Assembly: GCA_030054035.1 (NCBI GenBank)
Contig: JASGCS010000012.1
Coordinates: forward strand, 7,297-41,513
Origin: Candidatus Methylacidiphilales bacterium
GTDB taxonomy: Bacteria > Pseudomonadota > Gammaproteobacteria > JASGCS01
Direction of reading: 5' to 3'
Length of the DNA stretch: 34,217 bases
In this document: positions 1-6,525 of the stretch, in pieces
How positions within the stretch are numbered: position 1 is the stretch's first letter
Layout: each line of letters starts with the position of its first letter
Program-made: the position numbers and the translations under genes
Notes under the pieces: model-generated
What the model saw: the letters and a program-made list of their open reading frames with translations, nothing else
Told to the model about the DNA's origin: nothing
Database searches by the model: none

Positions 1-285
1 GTCGCTTCAGGAGAGCTGGCTACTGGTGTGGTTTGAGAATCTGGAATTGCTTGTGGTGCTACTTCAGGAGAGCTGGCTACTGGTGTGGTTTGAGAATCTG
101 GAATTGCTTGTGGTGCTACTTCAGGAGAGCTGGCTACTGGTGTAGTTTGAGAATCTGGAATTGCTTGTGGTGTCGCTTCAGGAGAGCTGGCTACTGGTGT
201 GGTTTGAGAATCTGGAATTGCTTGTGGTGCTACTTCAGGAGTGCTGGCTACTGGTGTGGTTTGAGAATCTGGAATTGCTTGTGGT
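1..285. repeat. 57-bp in-frame tandem repeat, five copies
   Basis: Five head-to-tail copies of a 57-bp unit start at 1, 58, 115, 172 and 229, and a degenerate sixth start is visible at 286. Copies differ by only a few bases, for example gct against gtc at the unit start and gagagc against gagtgc. Because 57 is a multiple of three, copy-number change keeps the reading frame. The array is cut by the left edge, so the true number is unknown. It encodes the repeat region of the minus-strand protein that begins at 389. The near identity of copies suggests recent amplification. Confidence 0.95.
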
Positions 286-389
286 GCTACTTCTTCAACT
301 ATTATTGATGAAGCTGTCTCTGCACCCGATACCAATCCTGTGTAACCAAATACAGTTAATAAAATAAAAAAAAGGATATTTTTCGTCAT
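1..389 (-). CDS. Secreted Pro/Gln/Thr-rich tandem-repeat protein (N-terminal part)
   Basis: The frame starts at ATG 389-387 and is open to the window edge (129 codons), so the C-terminus is missing. The start is supported by GAGG on the minus strand about 10 nt upstream and a TATAAT-like box at 405-410. Residues 1-22 look like a Sec signal peptide (MTKNILFFILLTVFGYTGLVSGA, hydrophobic core then SGA/E). The mature part is a run of the 19-residue unit VAPQAIPDSQTTPVASSPE, with V/A-A/T and S/T variants. It has no cysteine and is rich in Pro, Gln, Thr, Ser and Ala, so it should be extended rather than globular, as in periplasm-spanning linkers or surface stalks. I do not recognise a family and the missing C-terminal domain would decide its role. 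Its start faces away from purE. Confidence 0.75.
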   Translation of the reverse strand, partial: MTKNILFFILLTVFGYTGLVSGAETASSIIVEEVAPQAIPDSQTTPVASTPEVAPQAIPDSQTTPVASSPEATPQAIPDSQTTPVASSPEVAPQAIPDSQTTPVASSPEVAPQAIPDSQTTPVASSPEA

Positions 390-457
390 ATTTATTGCCT
401 CGCCATTATAAAAAAACAACTTTTAATGCGTTATTATACACCGAATCATAGTACTTT

Positions 458-979
458 ATGTTTGACTATGCTAATATAGACACCATGATTAAACCGAGTA
501 ATTACTTTATTAGAGTGGTCATGGGATCAAAAAATGATTGGCCGGTTATGAAAAATGCTTGCAAGGTACTCAAGGAATTTGAAATCTCATATGACTCTTC
601 CATAGTGTCTGCTCACAGAACTCCAACAAAACTTACCCAATTTGCTAAAGAATCAGAAAAAATGAACTGCACTTTCTTTATTGCTGGGGCTGGAGGTTCC
701 GCACACCTTCCAGGAATGCTGGCTGCTTTCTCCCCTATTCCTGTCATTGGGGTACCTATCTCCTCAAAAGAATTGAATGGTTTAGATTCTTTGTTGTCCA
801 TTGTTCAAATGCCCTACGGCATTCCTGTAGGAACTACCGCCATTGGAGTTGCAGGTGCAAAAAACGCGGCGTTATTGATAGTCTCAATTCTTTCTAATCA
901 AGATGATACTTTAAAGAAAAAATATCATCGTTTTAGAGCCATACAAACTAAAAAAGTATTACAATCTAGAATCAAATAA
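458..979 (+). CDS. purE: N5-carboxyaminoimidazole ribonucleotide mutase PurE
   Basis: Class I PurE, which moves the carboxyl group of N5-CAIR to give CAIR in purine biosynthesis; cytosolic. Visible family motifs are MGSKNDW near residues 22-28, SAHRTP near 51-56 with the catalytic His, and AGAGGSAHLPGM near 76-87. Length is 173 aa from this start. An ATG at 485 would give 164 aa with 12 residues before MGS, as in typical PurE, and may be the true start; neither candidate has a clear Shine-Dalgarno sequence. The C-terminus carries an unusual basic tail. It is followed after 1 nt by purK, the usual two-step partner, so the pair works as the bacterial PurK-PurE route. Confidence 0.93.
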   Translation: MFDYANIDTMIKPSNYFIRVVMGSKNDWPVMKNACKVLKEFEISYDSSIVSAHRTPTKLTQFAKESEKMNCTFFIAGAGGSAHLPGMLAAFSPIPVIGVPISSKELNGLDSLLSIVQMPYGIPVGTTAIGVAGAKNAALLIVSILSNQDDTLKKKYHRFRAIQTKKVLQSRIK

Positions 980-980
980 T

Positions 981-2081
981 GTGAGAAAGAAAAAAATTGG
1001 AATTTTTGGTTGCGGACAGCTTGCCAGAATGTTGTCACTATATGGCGCTCATTTGGGTATAGAGTTTTTAATTTATAAACATGCCAATATTCATGAACCA
1101 CCAAAAATATTTGGGCAGATATTCAACCAAACAAAAAATATAAAAAAAGATATAAGTACTTTTTGTAAATTATGTGATGTTGTAACTTTTGAACATGAGC
1201 ATTTAACTAAAGAAGAGTTGCATTATTTTCGTATGCAAAAAAATGTAGTTCCGAAACTAACCTATCTCGAGTTATTTCAGGATAGGTTTTTAGAAAAAAA
1301 TTTTCTCAATTCACTTGGAATACAAACAGCTCCTTACAAAATTATAAACTCTAAAAATTCCCTACTTCACACCGCAAGTGAATTCGGATTTAATTGCATA
1401 CTAAAAAAAAGAATCGGGGGGTACGATGGAAAATTTCAATTTCATATTACCTCTGAAAGTGATTGCATGAGGCATTTTTCATTAATAGACAACAATGATT
1501 GGATTATAGAGAAATTTATCCCGTTTAAGCGAGAACTATCCATCATTAGTGTAGCTTCGGAGACAGGAAAAACAAAAATTCACTTTTACCCCATGACTTT
1601 AAATGAACATCAAGGAGGCATGCTTAAATCGAGTGAAGTGGTACATACATATCGTTTCGAAAAACAGGCAAAAGCAATTGCTAAGAAGATCGTGCGGGCA
1701 TTTAACTATGTAGGGGTACTATGTGTTGAATTTTTTGAACTAAAAGATAGGTTAATCGTGAATGAAATCGCTCCAAGAGTACATAATACCGGGCACTGGA
1801 GCATTGAGGGTGCGTCAATAAATCAATTTGAGGCACATATTCGAGCAATAGCTAACATACCTATAGGAAAGATTACTCTTACTAAGAAATATATTAAAAT
1901 TTATAATTTAATTGGGAGCATTCGTAACCAAAATTTGATCTATCCATTACCAGATGTACAAATCCATGATTACAACAAAAGTTTTCGACCGAGAAGAAAA
2001 GTGGGGCATATTACCAATGCAACTTTAGTTTTAAGTGATTTTAAAAAAAATGATGCTATAATAAAAACTATAGATCTATAG
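981..2081 (+). CDS. purK: N5-carboxyaminoimidazole ribonucleotide synthase PurK
   Basis: ATP-grasp enzyme that carboxylates AIR with bicarbonate and ATP to N5-CAIR, the substrate of PurE. The N-terminus has the PurK pattern GIFGCGQLARML (usually GGGQLGRM). The ATP-grasp core is seen as KKRIGGYDGKFQ near 142-153, the IIEKFIPFKRELS segment near 175-187, and NEIAPRVHNTGHWSIEGAS near 263-281 with the metal and substrate ligands. At 366 aa it is of normal length. The start is GTG at 981, 1 nt after the purE stop, which implies translational coupling; an ATG at 979 runs straight into TGA. Its stop lies inside a 22-bp palindrome and ccoN begins 4 nt later, an unusual junction between purine synthesis and respiration genes. 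Confidence 0.93.
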   Translation: MRKKKIGIFGCGQLARMLSLYGAHLGIEFLIYKHANIHEPPKIFGQIFNQTKNIKKDISTFCKLCDVVTFEHEHLTKEELHYFRMQKNVVPKLTYLELFQDRFLEKNFLNSLGIQTAPYKIINSKNSLLHTASEFGFNCILKKRIGGYDGKFQFHITSESDCMRHFSLIDNNDWIIEKFIPFKRELSIISVASETGKTKIHFYPMTLNEHQGGMLKSSEVVHTYRFEKQAKAIAKKIVRAFNYVGVLCVEFFELKDRLIVNEIAPRVHNTGHWSIEGASINQFEAHIRAIANIPIGKITLTKKYIKIYNLIGSIRNQNLIYPLPDVQIHDYNKSFRPRRKVGHITNATLVLSDFKKNDAIIKTIDL

Positions 2082-2085
2082 TTTT
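2064..2085. promoter_or_regulatory. Perfect 22-bp palindrome abutting the ccoN start
   Basis: The left arm AAAACTATAGA (2064-2074) is followed with no gap by its exact reverse complement TCTATAGTTTT (2075-2085). The ccoN ATG follows directly at 2086, and the purK stop TAG (2079-2081) lies inside. A TATAAT hexamer at 2057-2062 just upstream could be a -10 element, which would put the palindrome in the ccoN leader. As RNA it could fold with GATC as loop and a UUUU end, like a weak attenuator; as DNA it could be an operator. It does not match the FNR box TTGAT-N4-ATCAA. The symmetry is seen directly; the function is a guess. Confidence 0.5.
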
Positions 2086-3483
2086 ATGAATTTATCATAC
2101 CATCATTACTCTAACAAAATAGTAACTTACTTTATGTGGGCAGCGATTTGTTGGGCAATATTTGGAATGTCAGCAGGACTTTACGCCGCTAGTGAAATGG
2201 TATGGCCATGGTTAAATCTTGACACACCTTGGCTAACCTTTGGAAGAATTAGGGTAATCCACACCAACGCCATTGTTTTTGGTTTTGGTGGTTCTATGCT
2301 TATTGGCACTAGTTTTTATATTGTACAAAGAGTTTGTAGCGCAAAATTATTTGCTCCAAAATTAGCTTGGTTTGTTTTTGCTGGATGGCAAGTGGGACTT
2401 TTGCTCGGCATGGTAACAATCGCAATGGGTATTAACACTGGGCTTGAATACGCTGAGTTTGAATGGCCGCTAGACATTGCTATAACTATCGTTTGGGTTG
2501 CTTTTGCAGTGGTTTTTTTCGGTACTATAGTGCTACGAACAGAAAAACAGCTCTATGTAGGATTATGGTACTATTCAGCCTTCATTATTGTGGTTGCAAT
2601 TCTACATATTATTAACAGTCTGGCTATTCCTGTAAGTTTAACAAAATCATACCCGATTTACAATGGTGCGGTAGGTGCGGTAGTGCAGTGGTGGTATGGA
2701 CATAATGCAGTTGGATTTTTCCTAACTGGTGGTTTTATAGGAATGCTTCTTTATTTTTTACCTAAAATTACAGGTTTACCTCTTTGGAGTTACAGATTAT
2801 CGATCTTATCATTTTGGGCATTTGTATATACCTACATTTGGGCTGGCCCACATCATCTTCATTACTCATCTGTTCCTGATTGGATTCAAAGTTTAGGAAT
2901 GGCTATGAGCTTGATCCTACTGTTACCTTCATGGGGGACAATGTTAAACGGTCTAATGTCAATTAATGGTGCTTGGCAAAGATTGCACAAAGACATGCCT
3001 CTCACGTTCATTGCATACTCCTTAATTTTTTATGGTCTAGCAACCTTTGAAGGCCCTTTGTTAGCGATTAAAACAGTTAATGCAATTGGTCACAATACCG
3101 AATGGATCATAAGTCATGTCCATTCTGGTGCATTGGGTTGGAATGCATTTATTTCTTTTGGGGTACTTTACTATTTGATTCCTAAAATGGCTGGAAGAGA
3201 GTTGTACAGTTTAAAAATGGCAAAAGCTCATTTTTCTTTAGCTATTTTAGGAATTATTCTTTACATTGTCCCATTATGGATAGCTGGCATTACACAAGGC
3301 GTCCGATCTCTTGAATTTGATCAAGCTGGTTTTTCCACTTACAGTTTTATAGATATTTTAAATTCGGTTAAAGTGTATTATTTAATTAGATTTTTTGGAG
3401 GGGTGTTTTTCTTCTCTGGTGTATTGCTTATGGCAATTAACTTTTACTTAACTTATAAATGTGGTAAAAATAATAACGTATGA
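2086..3483 (+). CDS. ccoN: cbb3-type cytochrome c oxidase subunit I (CcoN)
   Basis: Catalytic haem-copper subunit of the high-affinity terminal oxidase; inner membrane, about 12 transmembrane helices. The ligand histidines are in the expected places: His59 (IHTNAIVFGFG, low-spin haem), His206 (WWYGHNAVG, CuB), His256 and His257 (WAGPHHLHYSS, CuB), and His344 and His346 (IISHVHSGALGWN, haem ligands). A Tyr at 248 or 250 fits the cbb3-specific cross-linked tyrosine on this helix. At 465 aa it has normal length. No Shine-Dalgarno is visible before ATG 2086, but the N-terminal alignment supports this start. The 3' end overlaps ccoO by 4 nt (ATGA). Such oxidases respire at low oxygen. Confidence 0.97.
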   Translation: MNLSYHHYSNKIVTYFMWAAICWAIFGMSAGLYAASEMVWPWLNLDTPWLTFGRIRVIHTNAIVFGFGGSMLIGTSFYIVQRVCSAKLFAPKLAWFVFAGWQVGLLLGMVTIAMGINTGLEYAEFEWPLDIAITIVWVAFAVVFFGTIVLRTEKQLYVGLWYYSAFIIVVAILHIINSLAIPVSLTKSYPIYNGAVGAVVQWWYGHNAVGFFLTGGFIGMLLYFLPKITGLPLWSYRLSILSFWAFVYTYIWAGPHHLHYSSVPDWIQSLGMAMSLILLLPSWGTMLNGLMSINGAWQRLHKDMPLTFIAYSLIFYGLATFEGPLLAIKTVNAIGHNTEWIISHVHSGALGWNAFISFGVLYYLIPKMAGRELYSLKMAKAHFSLAILGIILYIVPLWIAGITQGVRSLEFDQAGFSTYSFIDILNSVKVYYLIRFFGGVFFFSGVLLMAINFYLTYKCGKNNNV

Positions 3484-4121
3484 TTAGAAGAATACACCAA
3501 TTTCTTGAACGCAACATTCTATTGTTTGGAATGACAGTATTGATTGTGTCTCTCATTGGTGGTTTAGCACAAATTGTGCCAATTGCATTTGATAAAAAAT
3601 TTAAAGAGCCAGCAGAAAATCTTAAGCCTTACACCGCATTAGAATTAGCAGGAAGAGATATTTACATTCGGGAAGGATGTGCGCTATGCCACAGTCAACA
3701 AATAAGGCCTTTATTAGGAGAAACTATAAGGTATGGCAGAAATTCAAGATTAAATGACTCAGTATATGACTACCCATTTTTATGGGGTTCAAAAAGAACT
3801 GGGCCAGATTTATCTAGATTGTATGGAAAATATAGTGAGAATTGGCAGAGAATTCATCTAACAGCGCCAACTAAAGTTGTCCCAGATTCTATTATGCCTG
3901 CATACCCATGGTTAGAAGTTAACGATTTGCAAAATTCTATTCCAGATATTGAGGCAAGAATGAATACACTTAGAATACTTGGTGTTCCATACACAGATGA
4001 AGAGATAAAAAACGCACCATCTGAAATTAAAGATAAGACCGAACTTGATGCTGTCGTTGCTTATTTAATGAGCTTGGGAAGATTTATCACGGAACAAAAC
4101 ACAATAGAGGCACAACAATGA
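3480..4121 (+). CDS. ccoO: cbb3-type cytochrome c oxidase subunit II (CcoO)
   Basis: Membrane-anchored monohaem cytochrome c subunit that passes electrons to CcoN. One N-terminal transmembrane segment (about residues 15-36) anchors a periplasmic domain. The haem site is CALCH at 67-71, followed by the family signature HSQQIRP. The segment FLWGSKRTGPDLSRL (100-114) is typical, and Met139 (PDSIMPAYPW) is the likely sixth haem ligand. The length of 213 aa matches CcoO of beta- and gammaproteobacteria. It overlaps ccoN by 4 nt and ccoQ by 4 nt (both ATGA), so translation of the operon is coupled. Confidence 0.97.
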   Translation: MIRRIHQFLERNILLFGMTVLIVSLIGGLAQIVPIAFDKKFKEPAENLKPYTALELAGRDIYIREGCALCHSQQIRPLLGETIRYGRNSRLNDSVYDYPFLWGSKRTGPDLSRLYGKYSENWQRIHLTAPTKVVPDSIMPAYPWLEVNDLQNSIPDIEARMNTLRILGVPYTDEEIKNAPSEIKDKTELDAVVAYLMSLGRFITEQNTIEAQQ

Positions 4122-4249
4122 ACTATTTATTTATTGTAGGTGATTTACTAGTTTGCGGATTTATGGTCCTACTTGTGGCTGTGCTTATGTCAAATTATTC
4201 CGAACAATCATTTGATCATGTAAAAAGGATCCCAATTCAAAATGACTAG
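4118..4249 (+). CDS. ccoQ: cbb3 oxidase small subunit CcoQ/FixQ
   Basis: A 43-residue frame lies exactly between ccoO and ccoP: ATG 4118 overlaps the ccoO stop (ATGA), and its TAG at 4247-4249 overlaps the ccoP start at 4242 by 8 nt. The product has one hydrophobic segment (about residues 4-25, LFIVGDLLVCGFMVLLVAVL) followed by a short polar tail (SNYSEQSFDHVKRIP). Position, size and single-helix topology match CcoQ, which stabilises the assembled cbb3 complex. Sequence conservation of CcoQ is low in general, so the call rests on context. It is short enough to be missed by automatic gene calling. Confidence 0.82.
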   Translation: MNYLFIVGDLLVCGFMVLLVAVLMSNYSEQSFDHVKRIPIQND

Positions 4250-5147
4250 CAATTTACTTCCAAACAGTTTTTTTAGTGGTTGGGTTATAACTCTTACAAT
4301 TATAGGACTATTGTATTTGTGCTTTCTACTTATCTCTACTTACTTACATAAGAGCAAAACACATCAGAACATTGTTTGGGACGAAAATCTAAGCGAGGGT
4401 GATCGACCACTACCACAATGGTTTTTTGGTTTGTTTGCAATTTCTATAATTTTTAGTTCAGTTTATTTAATGCTTTTCCCTGGTCTTGGCGGTTTTAAAG
4501 GTTTATTAGATTGGACATCAGGAGGCCACCATACTACACAACAAGCTCAACTTAAAGAGGAAGTGAAATTAATTAGAAGTAATTGGGAATCACAGAGTAT
4601 TGAACTGTTACAACAAAACCCAGAAGCAATGAAAAGTGCGTATTCATTGTATAAAAATAATTGTGCCTCATGTCATGGGAAAGAAGCTAAAGGCATAGAG
4701 AATTTTGCACCTAATCTTAAGGATGATGACTGGATATGGGGTGGAGATGCGCAGAACGTATACACTTCCATTAAAGAAGGCAGGGTTAATATTATGCCAG
4801 GCTGGTCAGCTATTTTAGGGGAACAAGGTGTTGCTGATATGGTAACCTATGTTAAATCACTCAATTCTGAGCCGACTGACAAAGTTAGTCAGAGTGCGCT
4901 ATTATTTGGGCAACTATGTTCCGCATGTCATGGCCCGGGTGGGGTTGGAAACCAAATAATTGGGGCCCCAAGACTAAATGATTCGATATGGTTATACGGT
5001 GACTCAAGAGAACAATTACAAGATATAATTGCAAATGGAGTAATTAATAACGGAAAAAGATGGAAACAAGCCACTATGCCATCACAAAAAAATCGTCTAG
5101 AAGAACTTGAAATTAGGTTGTTAACTGCTTTGGTATTAAGTAAGTAG
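4242..5147 (+). CDS. ccoP: cbb3-type cytochrome c oxidase subunit III (CcoP)
   Basis: Dihaem cytochrome c subunit, the entry point for electrons from soluble or membrane cytochrome c. Two transmembrane helices (about residues 13-35 and 58-80) flank the conserved IVWDENLSEGDRPLPQWFF segment, followed by two periplasmic cytochrome domains with haem motifs CASCH (141-145) and CSACH (226-230). MPGW near 185-188 and MPSQ near 280 hold likely Met ligands. The length of 301 aa is normal. It overlaps ccoQ by 8 nt and ends in a hairpin plus T-run. No ccoG, ccoH, ccoI or ccoS follows; these assembly genes must be elsewhere. Confidence 0.96.
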   Translation: MTSNLLPNSFFSGWVITLTIIGLLYLCFLLISTYLHKSKTHQNIVWDENLSEGDRPLPQWFFGLFAISIIFSSVYLMLFPGLGGFKGLLDWTSGGHHTTQQAQLKEEVKLIRSNWESQSIELLQQNPEAMKSAYSLYKNNCASCHGKEAKGIENFAPNLKDDDWIWGGDAQNVYTSIKEGRVNIMPGWSAILGEQGVADMVTYVKSLNSEPTDKVSQSALLFGQLCSACHGPGGVGNQIIGAPRLNDSIWLYGDSREQLQDIIANGVINNGKRWKQATMPSQKNRLEELEIRLLTALVLSK

Positions 5148-5165
5148 TTATTTACTACTTTTTTT
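5142..5165 (+). terminator. Intrinsic terminator after ccoP
   Basis: AAGTAGT (5142-5148), loop TATTT, then the exact complement ACTACTT (5154-5160) and five further T residues to 5165. The stem overlaps the ccoP stop codon. With only two G-C pairs the hairpin is weak, so read-through is possible. It sits where the purEK-cco unit should end and before a new promoter. Confidence 0.55.
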
Positions 5166-5177
5166 AATTCCAACTAT

Positions 5178-5205
5178 TTGTTGTTTACTTTATGCTGTTT
5201 ATAAT
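5178..5205 (+). promoter_or_regulatory. Sigma70-type promoter for the polyamine-binding lipoprotein gene
   Basis: TTGTTG (5178-5183), a 16-nt spacer and TATAAT (5200-5205). A transcript would start near 5212, leaving a leader of about 26 nt that contains AGGA before ATG 5238. It lies just after the ccoP terminator, consistent with separate transcription. Confidence 0.5.
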
Positions 5206-5237
5206 ACAATCGAGGTTTTAACTACAATTAGGAATCA

Positions 5238-6362
5238 ATGAAATTTATTCAATGCTGTCTGATCTTTTTAACCACTTTAATTTTAACCTCATGCGATTCA
5301 AATTTGCTTAATAAAGATGATTCGGAAAAGCAAAAAGTAGTTCATATTCTAAACTGGACGGACTACATAGACCCAAGTGTCATTACTGATTTTGAAAACA
5401 AAACAGGTATAAAAGTTAGATATGATTTATTTGATACTGATGAATCGCTTGAAAAAATTATGTTTTCAAAAACAAATGACTATGACTTAGTTTTTCCCTC
5501 AGCTAATTTTTTTACAGTTTATCTTGAAAATGGTCTGGTTCATCCGCTTCAAAAAGAATTACTTCCCAATCTAAGTAATATAGATAAAAATTTTTATCTT
5601 GAACTTGAGTCATATGATCCAGGTAATAAGCATGCCATTAATTATCATTGGGGTACAACTGGAATAGCCTATCTAGAAAGAAAAATTAATATTCTAGGAA
5701 ATCTTGAAGACATGAAAACACTAAAATCTATTTTTGAGCTTGAGTACATAAAAAAATACACTGCCTGCGGTATTGGGATTATTGATAGTCCAATTGATAT
5801 ATCAACGTTAGTTAAACTTTACCTTGGCATACCTGTTGATAATGCAGATACTGAAAACCTCATCAAAATAAAAGAAATTCTATTTCAAATAGCTCCATTT
5901 ATAAGTCAAATAAGTACAGATAAAATTATAAGTGATTTAAGCGAGGGCAACATTTGTCTTGCTATTGCTTACAATGGCGACGCCCTACAAGCACAACAGC
6001 GTGCTAGGAAAAATAAAAGTCCAAGAATAATTAAATATGAGATCCCTATAGAAGGCGGAATTCGTTGGTTAGATACTGTATTGATTCCTAAACAAGCCCC
6101 TAACAAATTAGAAGCGCATCAATTTTTGAACTATATATTAGACGCAAAAGTTTCAGCAAAAATAACAAATTACAATAATTATGCCAACAGTAACAAGGCT
6201 TCTGAACAATATATCTCTGAAGATATTTTTACAAATCAAATAATTTATCCGCAGGAAGAAGTTAAAAGTAGGATTAAAACAATAAAAGGATTGCCAGTTG
6301 CTTACACTAAAGAATTAAATAAAATATGGACAGAGTTTAAAGGAAAAATTAATAGCCGATGA
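5238..6362 (+). CDS. Polyamine ABC transporter substrate-binding lipoprotein (PotD/PotF family)
   Basis: Periplasmic binding protein of the spermidine/putrescine family, 374 aa. Residues 1-18 form a lipoprotein signal with lipobox LTSC and lipid-modified Cys19; Asp at +2 predicts retention in the inner membrane. The mature start VHILNWTDYIDPSVITDFENKTGIKV is the family's opening pattern, and RWLDTVLIPKQAP near 275-287 is the usual late motif. The start is supported by AGGA 6 nt upstream. No ATPase or permease gene is adjacent, so it is an orphan or works with a transporter elsewhere, possibly the one at 13365-16061. The gene downstream on this strand makes homospermidine, which fits putrescine uptake. 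Ligand is not certain from sequence. Confidence 0.85.
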   Translation: MKFIQCCLIFLTTLILTSCDSNLLNKDDSEKQKVVHILNWTDYIDPSVITDFENKTGIKVRYDLFDTDESLEKIMFSKTNDYDLVFPSANFFTVYLENGLVHPLQKELLPNLSNIDKNFYLELESYDPGNKHAINYHWGTTGIAYLERKINILGNLEDMKTLKSIFELEYIKKYTACGIGIIDSPIDISTLVKLYLGIPVDNADTENLIKIKEILFQIAPFISQISTDKIISDLSEGNICLAIAYNGDALQAQQRARKNKSPRIIKYEIPIEGGIRWLDTVLIPKQAPNKLEAHQFLNYILDAKVSAKITNYNNYANSNKASEQYISEDIFTNQIIYPQEEVKSRIKTIKGLPVAYTKELNKIWTEFKGKINSR

Positions 6363-6372
6363 ACCAAATATT

Positions 6373-6448
6373 TGGTGGAGCCAAGCGGGATCGAACCGCT
6401 GACCTCCTGCTTGCAAAGCAGGCGTTCTACCAATTGAACTATGGCCCC
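6373..6448 (-). tRNA. tRNA-Ala (anticodon UGC)
   Basis: On the minus strand the sequence begins GGGGCCATAGTTCAATTGG and ends TGGCTCC-A-CCA, so the acceptor stem pairs over 7 bp with one G-U, and CCA is encoded. The anticodon arm is CTGCTT-TGC-AAGCAG, giving anticodon UGC (Ala). The T arm carries GGTTCGATCC. Length is 76 nt including CCA. It stands alone between two plus-strand genes, not in an rRNA operon. Confidence 0.97.
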
Positions 6449-6486
6449 AAATGTTACTAACGAATAGCTATTTTACTATTAAAATC

Positions 6487-6517
6487 TTGCACATTAATCA
6501 ATTCACTAAAGTATAAT
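6487..6517 (+). promoter_or_regulatory. Candidate promoter giving a nearly leaderless hss transcript
   Basis: TTGCAC (6487-6492) and TATAAT (6512-6517), with a 19-nt spacer that is longer than ideal. The ATG of homospermidine synthase is at 6526, only 8 nt after the -10 box, so a transcript from here would start at or within 1-2 nt of the ATG. No Shine-Dalgarno is visible upstream of that ATG, which agrees with leaderless translation. Confidence 0.45.
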
Positions 6518-6525
6518 TATAAAAT

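Noticed and set aside
1-285. Possible CRISPR array
   Set aside because: Units are directly adjacent 57-bp copies without spacers and are in frame with a coding sequence.
33-308. Plus-strand open frame with Trp/Cys-rich repeats
   Set aside because: It is the complement of the tandem repeat; the minus-strand frame has a signal peptide, ribosome site and a plausible composition.
6363-6376. 14-bp palindrome ACCAAATATTTGGT as a terminator
   Set aside because: It has no T-run and overlaps the tRNA CCA end; short AT-rich symmetry here is likely chance.
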